The position numbers and the translations under genes were made by a program. 64,000 nt of DNA, taken from contig NZ_PYWI01000003.1 of assembly GCF_003049575.1 (NCBI RefSeq), positions 62,001-126,000 on the forward strand, given 5' to 3'. The notes under the pieces are model-generated. The model was given only the letters and a program-made list of their open reading frames with translations. It was not told the origin of the DNA and did not search any database. Below, in pieces: positions 60,298 through 64,000 of the stretch; position 1 is the first letter of the stretch, and every line of letters starts with the position of its first letter. The stretch is from Lysinibacillus parviboronicapiens (GTDB lineage Bacteria > Bacillota > Bacilli > Bacillales_A > Planococcaceae).

Positions 60298-61365
60298 TTA
60301 TATGCCTTCCCATTTTTCAACAAATTTTTCAGCTATCAAAATATGATTATGTTGTTCTTCCACATATCTTCTAGATTCTAAGCTTATTTCTTTAATTTTA
60401 TTTTTATTTAAAATTAACAGTTCTAATTTTGTAACTATATCTTCTACATTCGGTTCAATGTTTATAACGGGGGATTCTTTTAAATTCCATTCCCGTATAC
60501 ACTCATCTTCACATCCACTTAATACAATTTTCCCTTGAGCTAATGAATATAGAGCATTCATAGCATATGAATAAGAGCGGCACTGATCTATTACTATGTG
60601 GGTTCTTTTTATAGCCTCTAAATATTCTTCTAAAGGTAGAAATTCTGCACTTATCACTTCTACCTCATTCGGATAACGCTTACTAATGATATTAAGAGCC
60701 TCATTAATAAACTCACTTCCTTTACCAATTGGTCTATTGGATGCATGATAAATCACTATTTTCCCATCTAAACACAATTGTTCACATATGATTTTCTTAG
60801 TATTTATAGGGAAAGGAATTGTTTCACATATTTTAAAACTCCATGAACTTTTCCTATATGCTTCAGCATATTCATAAGCATTAGGTATAATTAAATTAAA
60901 TTTACTTAAAATTTTTTTTTGTAAAAACTTATGATAATGTTCTTCATAAGGAAGTTTTTTCCCTGTCTTTAATTCATCATCAAAGGGGGAATATTTTTTC
61001 ATTCCCCCTTCTCTTATAAATTGACTAAAAACTGTATCATCCCCTGCAGCTAAACAAACAAATTTATTATTATTTTTAAAGAGCAATGGATAGTTTAATA
61101 ATGTGGATTTTGGTTTAATATAGGGATTTATAAATTGAACTATATCAAAATCCATTAATTTCTTTATCTTCTTCCTATTATTTACTAGTGACTTAATTAA
61201 ATTAAAAAAACTATCGGTCTGAAGGGAAATATCTACATCCCGAGCAATACTTTTTTTCCCATCCCCCGCTGAGACAATTGTAACCTCATATCCTAATTCT
61301 TCTAAACCTTCTTTTAAATTAGTGTGTAACCCACTAAATTCTCCAAATAGTAATATCTTTTTCAT
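60298..61365 (-). CDS. GT-B-fold glycosyltransferase (GT4-like)
   Basis: This 355-residue protein has the start KILLFGEFSGLHTNLKEGLE and C-terminal elements of a GT-B enzyme (GKIVIYHASNRPIGKGSEFI, RTHIVIDQCRSYSYAMNALYSLAQGKIVL), but the usual EX7E motif is not crisp. The predicted role is to add one sugar of the repeat unit. GGAGG lies directly before the ATG. It is separated from the Wzy-like gene by a 123-base AT-rich gap, the longest in the cassette. Confidence 0.7.
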   Translation of the reverse strand: MKKILLFGEFSGLHTNLKEGLEELGYEVTIVSAGDGKKSIARDVDISLQTDSFFNLIKSLVNNRKKIKKLMDFDIVQFINPYIKPKSTLLNYPLLFKNNNKFVCLAAGDDTVFSQFIREGGMKKYSPFDDELKTGKKLPYEEHYHKFLQKKILSKFNLIIPNAYEYAEAYRKSSWSFKICETIPFPINTKKIICEQLCLDGKIVIYHASNRPIGKGSEFINEALNIISKRYPNEVEVISAEFLPLEEYLEAIKRTHIVIDQCRSYSYAMNALYSLAQGKIVLSGCEDECIREWNLKESPVINIEPNVEDIVTKLELLILNKNKIKEISLESRRYVEEQHNHILIAEKFVEKWEGI

Positions 61366-61416
61366 GAGTCCTCCAGTGATTGCATTTCATTAATATAGTT
61401 ATCCCAAGAAGAATTC

Positions 61417-62670
61417 TTAATGTTTAAGAAAAACAAATCGTCTAAATAGTATTAGCATTACTATTAAGTATACAAAATAATTTAGTGCATAGGCCTGTAC
61501 CACTCCTTGCAGTCCATTACACATTGTAAGAAACAGGGTAAGTAGATAAAATAATAGAGAAAAAATTACCTCAGTAATTATAAACGTCTTAGTCATACTT
61601 TTTGCAATCATTAGATAAGCTAGTGTCCAACTACACATTTTAAAGAAATCTCCGAGTAGTTGATAAAAGAATAACTCTCTCATTGGATAGAAATCTTTTG
61701 TAAAAAGAATTGCAACAATAAAATCTCTCAATAAATATATTGCAAAAGCAGTTACCAATACAAATGGAATAATTATTTTATAACCCGATAGTATTTCTTT
61801 ACGTATTTCAGCTTTATCCGTTAGCTCAGATAGTCTTGGTAAGTAGTACGTTGAAAGAGCTGTAGTTATAACCATTAAATACATTGTCGAAATCATCCAC
61901 ACTGATTGCCAATAGCCAGCTTCTTTTAATGAGAACCCCTCAGTTAAATGATTTCTTATAGCTATCTGTGTAGCGGAAACACAAATAACCGAAACAATTG
62001 ACATTATAGAAAATGCTAAAAGTGTTTTATAATATTCACTTGAACTGTTTTTTTGCCATTTAAATTGAATATTTAACTTTTTCACTGCAGTCGGTAATGA
62101 AATAAATAACAATAGTGCCTGTACAACAATCATTGCTAGTAAGGCACCCCAAAGATTATATTTCACAGTTAAAATTGTTGTGAAAACAAGTGATAATATA
62201 CTTCCGGTAATATTAACAGTTATAAATAACCTGATTTCTTTTAGCCCATTAATAATTGATAAAATGATTGTATTTAATCCAATAAGCCATAAAGTCCCAC
62301 CTAATACCTTAAATAAAACATGATATTGTTCTGTTTGAAACATCTTTTCAGAAATAAAATGACTTCCTATAATAAGTACTAAACCTATTATTATTGAAAC
62401 GAGTAAAGTAATTTTTATAGCAACACTAATATACGCATCTCTTTTTTGAGAATCTTTTTCATTATATTCAGCAACATATTTTGTAACACCTGCGTTAATA
62501 GCACCATTACCGAGTGTGGTTACGACAGTTAAAAAATTTTGAAACTGTCCTATTAAAGCAATACCAGCGGGACCTATATAAATTGCAATTACTTTATTTA
62601 TAACAAGATTTGATGCTAGTTTGATAAAAGTTGAAATAGCTGATAATAAACTTGTTTTCAAAAAATTCAT
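61417..62670 (-). CDS. Wzx-type oligosaccharide flippase
   Basis: This 417-residue membrane protein of the MOP/PST superfamily has about twelve helices. The N-terminus FLKTSLLSAISTFIKLASNL, then AIYIGPAGIALIGQFQNF and GNGAINAGVTKYVAEY, is typical of O-antigen translocases (WzxE/RfbX-like). It would move the lipid-linked repeat unit of this cassette to the outer face before polymerisation. It is distinct from the MurJ-like flippase of the csaB operon. It starts 11 bases after the aminotransferase stop, so it is part of the same operon. Confidence 0.87.
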   Translation of the reverse strand: MNFLKTSLLSAISTFIKLASNLVINKVIAIYIGPAGIALIGQFQNFLTVVTTLGNGAINAGVTKYVAEYNEKDSQKRDAYISVAIKITLLVSIIIGLVLIIGSHFISEKMFQTEQYHVLFKVLGGTLWLIGLNTIILSIINGLKEIRLFITVNITGSILSLVFTTILTVKYNLWGALLAMIVVQALLLFISLPTAVKKLNIQFKWQKNSSSEYYKTLLAFSIMSIVSVICVSATQIAIRNHLTEGFSLKEAGYWQSVWMISTMYLMVITTALSTYYLPRLSELTDKAEIRKEILSGYKIIIPFVLVTAFAIYLLRDFIVAILFTKDFYPMRELFFYQLLGDFFKMCSWTLAYLMIAKSMTKTFIITEVIFSLLFYLLTLFLTMCNGLQGVVQAYALNYFVYLIVMLILFRRFVFLKH

Positions 62671-62681
62671 AATATTACCAA

Positions 62682-63776
62682 CTATCCTTCGTAACTATTT
62701 ACAATTTTAATTACTTTCCACATTTCTTCCTCTGATTGCACAGGAGAAATTGGGAGACTGATAATTTCAGAATGAATTTGCTCTGATTTTGGATAACTTA
62801 ACTTATTCCATTCACTATAGGCGACCTGTTGATGTGGTGGAATTGGATAATGAATAATCGTTTGGATACCTTTATCTGATAGAAATTGTTGAAATTTCCC
62901 TCTATTTTCAACTCTAACTGTAAATACATGCCAAACACACTCTGCTTTATGTTGCGGAATACTTGGTAATTTAATGAGGGGATTTTTGATGTACTCTAAA
63001 TACATTTCGGCTAAATGACGACGCATTATATTTTCTTGTTCTAAATTGGGTAATTTAACTCGTAGAAAAGCGGCCTGCATCTCATCTAATCTGTGATTAA
63101 AGCCCTTATAAATATTTTCATATTTCTTATGTGAGCCATAGTTTCGGTATGCTCTTAATGTTTCTGCTAAAGCATCATCATTTGTTGTAATCGCTCCAGC
63201 GTCCCCTAAAGCACCTAAATTCTTTCCTGGGTAAAAGCTAAAGCCGGCTGCATCACCTAAATTCCCTACGCGTTTCTCATTATACTTTGCCCCATGCGCT
63301 TGAGCTGCATCCTCAATAACTTTCAAATTGTATTTAGTGGCTAACTCTAATACATGTGACATCTCTACAACACGACCATAAAGATGAACAACTAAGATTG
63401 CTTTCGTATTTGGAGAAATTTTTTCTTCTATTAACATCGGATTAATATTACATGTTTCTAGACTCGGTTCAACTAAAATTGGTGTTGCTCCTACTTGAGA
63501 AATAGCAAGTATAGAGGCTATATATGTATTTGAAGGCACAATGACTTCATCGCCTTCACCAATTTCATATGCTTGTAATATTAATTTCAATGCATCTAAA
63601 CCATTACTTACACCGATACAATGCTTTGTACCACAGTATGCAGCAAATTCTTGCTCAAAAGCCTCAACTTCTTCACCAGAAATATACCAGCCGCTATCAA
63701 TAACACGAGCCGCCGCTTGCTTTAATTCTTCTTCATATTGATTATTTATCTTTTTTATATCTAGAAATGAAATCAT
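62682..63776 (-). CDS. PLP-dependent 3-keto-sugar aminotransferase (FdtB/QdtB-like)
   Basis: This 364-residue enzyme is of the DegT/DnrJ/EryC1 family. It has [57 protein letters not shown], and the PLP lysine in [18 protein letters not shown], the variant typical of FdtB/QdtB enzymes that aminate dTDP-3-keto-6-deoxyhexoses. The sugar product would be N-acylated next; the gene in front of it on the minus strand overlaps by four bases and ends like an N-acyltransferase. The isomerase and dehydratase for this path would lie outside the window. Confidence 0.85.
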   Translation of the reverse strand: MISFLDIKKINNQYEEELKQAAARVIDSGWYISGEEVEAFEQEFAAYCGTKHCIGVSNGLDALKLILQAYEIGEGDEVIVPSNTYIASILAISQVGATPILVEPSLETCNINPMLIEEKISPNTKAILVVHLYGRVVEMSHVLELATKYNLKVIEDAAQAHGAKYNEKRVGNLGDAAGFSFYPGKNLGALGDAGAITTNDDALAETLRAYRNYGSHKKYENIYKGFNHRLDEMQAAFLRVKLPNLEQENIMRRHLAEMYLEYIKNPLIKLPSIPQHKAECVWHVFTVRVENRGKFQQFLSDKGIQTIIHYPIPPHQQVAYSEWNKLSYPKSEQIHSEIISLPISPVQSEEEMWKVIKIVNSYEG

Positions 63777-64000
63777 CTTAATACCTCATGTATATTATAT
63801 TCGTATTGATTATATAGAACTGTTCTTGCACCAAAACCTTCCTTTTGGAAAATCAATCCTTCATTTAATTTATAACCATTTTGCTCAACGGAAGTTCCAA
63901 AATCAAAATATTCCATATTACTAAAAATATCATCTTGTATTAAGTAATTAAACAAATAATCTAAAGCTGATGTTTGCTTTCCTATATCATTGGATGCAAT
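63773..64000 (-). CDS. Partial N-acyltransferase (GNAT/FemAB-like), C-terminal end
   Basis: The frame is open to the right edge, so only about 75 C-terminal residues are visible. They read [20 protein letters not shown], then [19 protein letters not shown] and [19 protein letters not shown]. The YFDFG...LNEG...FKEGFG type pattern is familiar from GNAT/FemAB-like acyltransferases in polysaccharide clusters. It ends by a four-base overlap with the aminotransferase, so acylation of the 3-amino sugar is a reasonable inference. The start and any catalytic region are outside the window. Confidence 0.65.
   Translation of the reverse strand: MASNDIGKQTSALDYLFNYLIQDDIFSNMEYFDFGTSVEQNGYKLNEGLIFQKEGFGARTVLYNQYEYNIHEVLR

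Overview
The window comes from a low-GC, Gram-positive, spore-former-type Bacillota, most likely Lysinibacillus or a close relative such as Solibacillus. The basis is the degS-degU/yvyE/lytR/tagO backbone known from Bacillus, the AGGAGG-type ribosome binding sites, the AT-rich sequence, and an S-layer protein whose signal peptide ends in the AALVASAIVPVASA type known from Lysinibacillus S-layer proteins. The genus is inferred from family resemblance, not from a database search.

Layout. 0-7.4 kb: the end of a lipoprotein gene, degSU, a YigZ/YvyE gene, an LCP (LytR-type) ligase, an IS3-family insertion sequence (4776-6124) sitting inside a small gene, and tagO. 7.6-10.9 kb: secA2 and slaP, the accessory secretion pair known from S-layer export in Bacillus anthracis. 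11-15.7 kb: a LysM-NlpC/P60 endopeptidase, brnQ, an S41 protease with an Ig-like tail, and a TetR regulator. 16-19.8 kb: a tight three-gene operon of csaB (polysaccharide pyruvyl transferase), a GT4 glycosyltransferase and a MurJ/MviN-type flippase. 20-46 kb: a surface-protein region with nine SLH-domain proteins (phosphodiester glycosidase, glucosaminidase, GATase-like, amidase, NlpC/P60, CAP, SLH-only, SLH plus unknown domain, and the 1050-residue S-layer protein), a Wzy-like polymerase, a 1166-residue secreted repeat protein, and a YknW/YknX-like membrane pair. Most of these genes carry their own terminator. 46-50 kb: a PatA/PatB-type O-acetylation pair (MBOAT plus DHHW protein) and an acyltransferase-3 protein. 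50-64 kb, nearly all on the minus strand: pgi-pgcA, galU-galE, and a glycan cassette with an EpsL/EpsM/EpsN-like trio, two GT4 enzymes, a Wzy-like protein, a Wzx flippase, a second sugar aminotransferase and the end of an N-acyltransferase gene. This cassette looks AT-richer than its neighbours.

How it fits together (inference). TagO primes undecaprenyl-linked wall polymers. The csaB operon, the Wzy-like protein, PatA/PatB and the LCP protein could build, pyruvylate, acetylate and attach a secondary cell wall polysaccharide (SCWP). SecA2/SlaP would export S-layer and SLH proteins, whose SLH domains bind pyruvylated SCWP. The SLH enzymes would then remodel the wall. pgi, pgcA, galU and galE could supply UDP-glucose and UDP-galactose to these polymers.

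Intergenic DNA between the surface genes holds dispersed 100-160 bp elements, a 289-bp element bounded by inverted repeats, and 21-bp-period tandem repeats. No rRNA or tRNA genes and no CRISPR array were seen.
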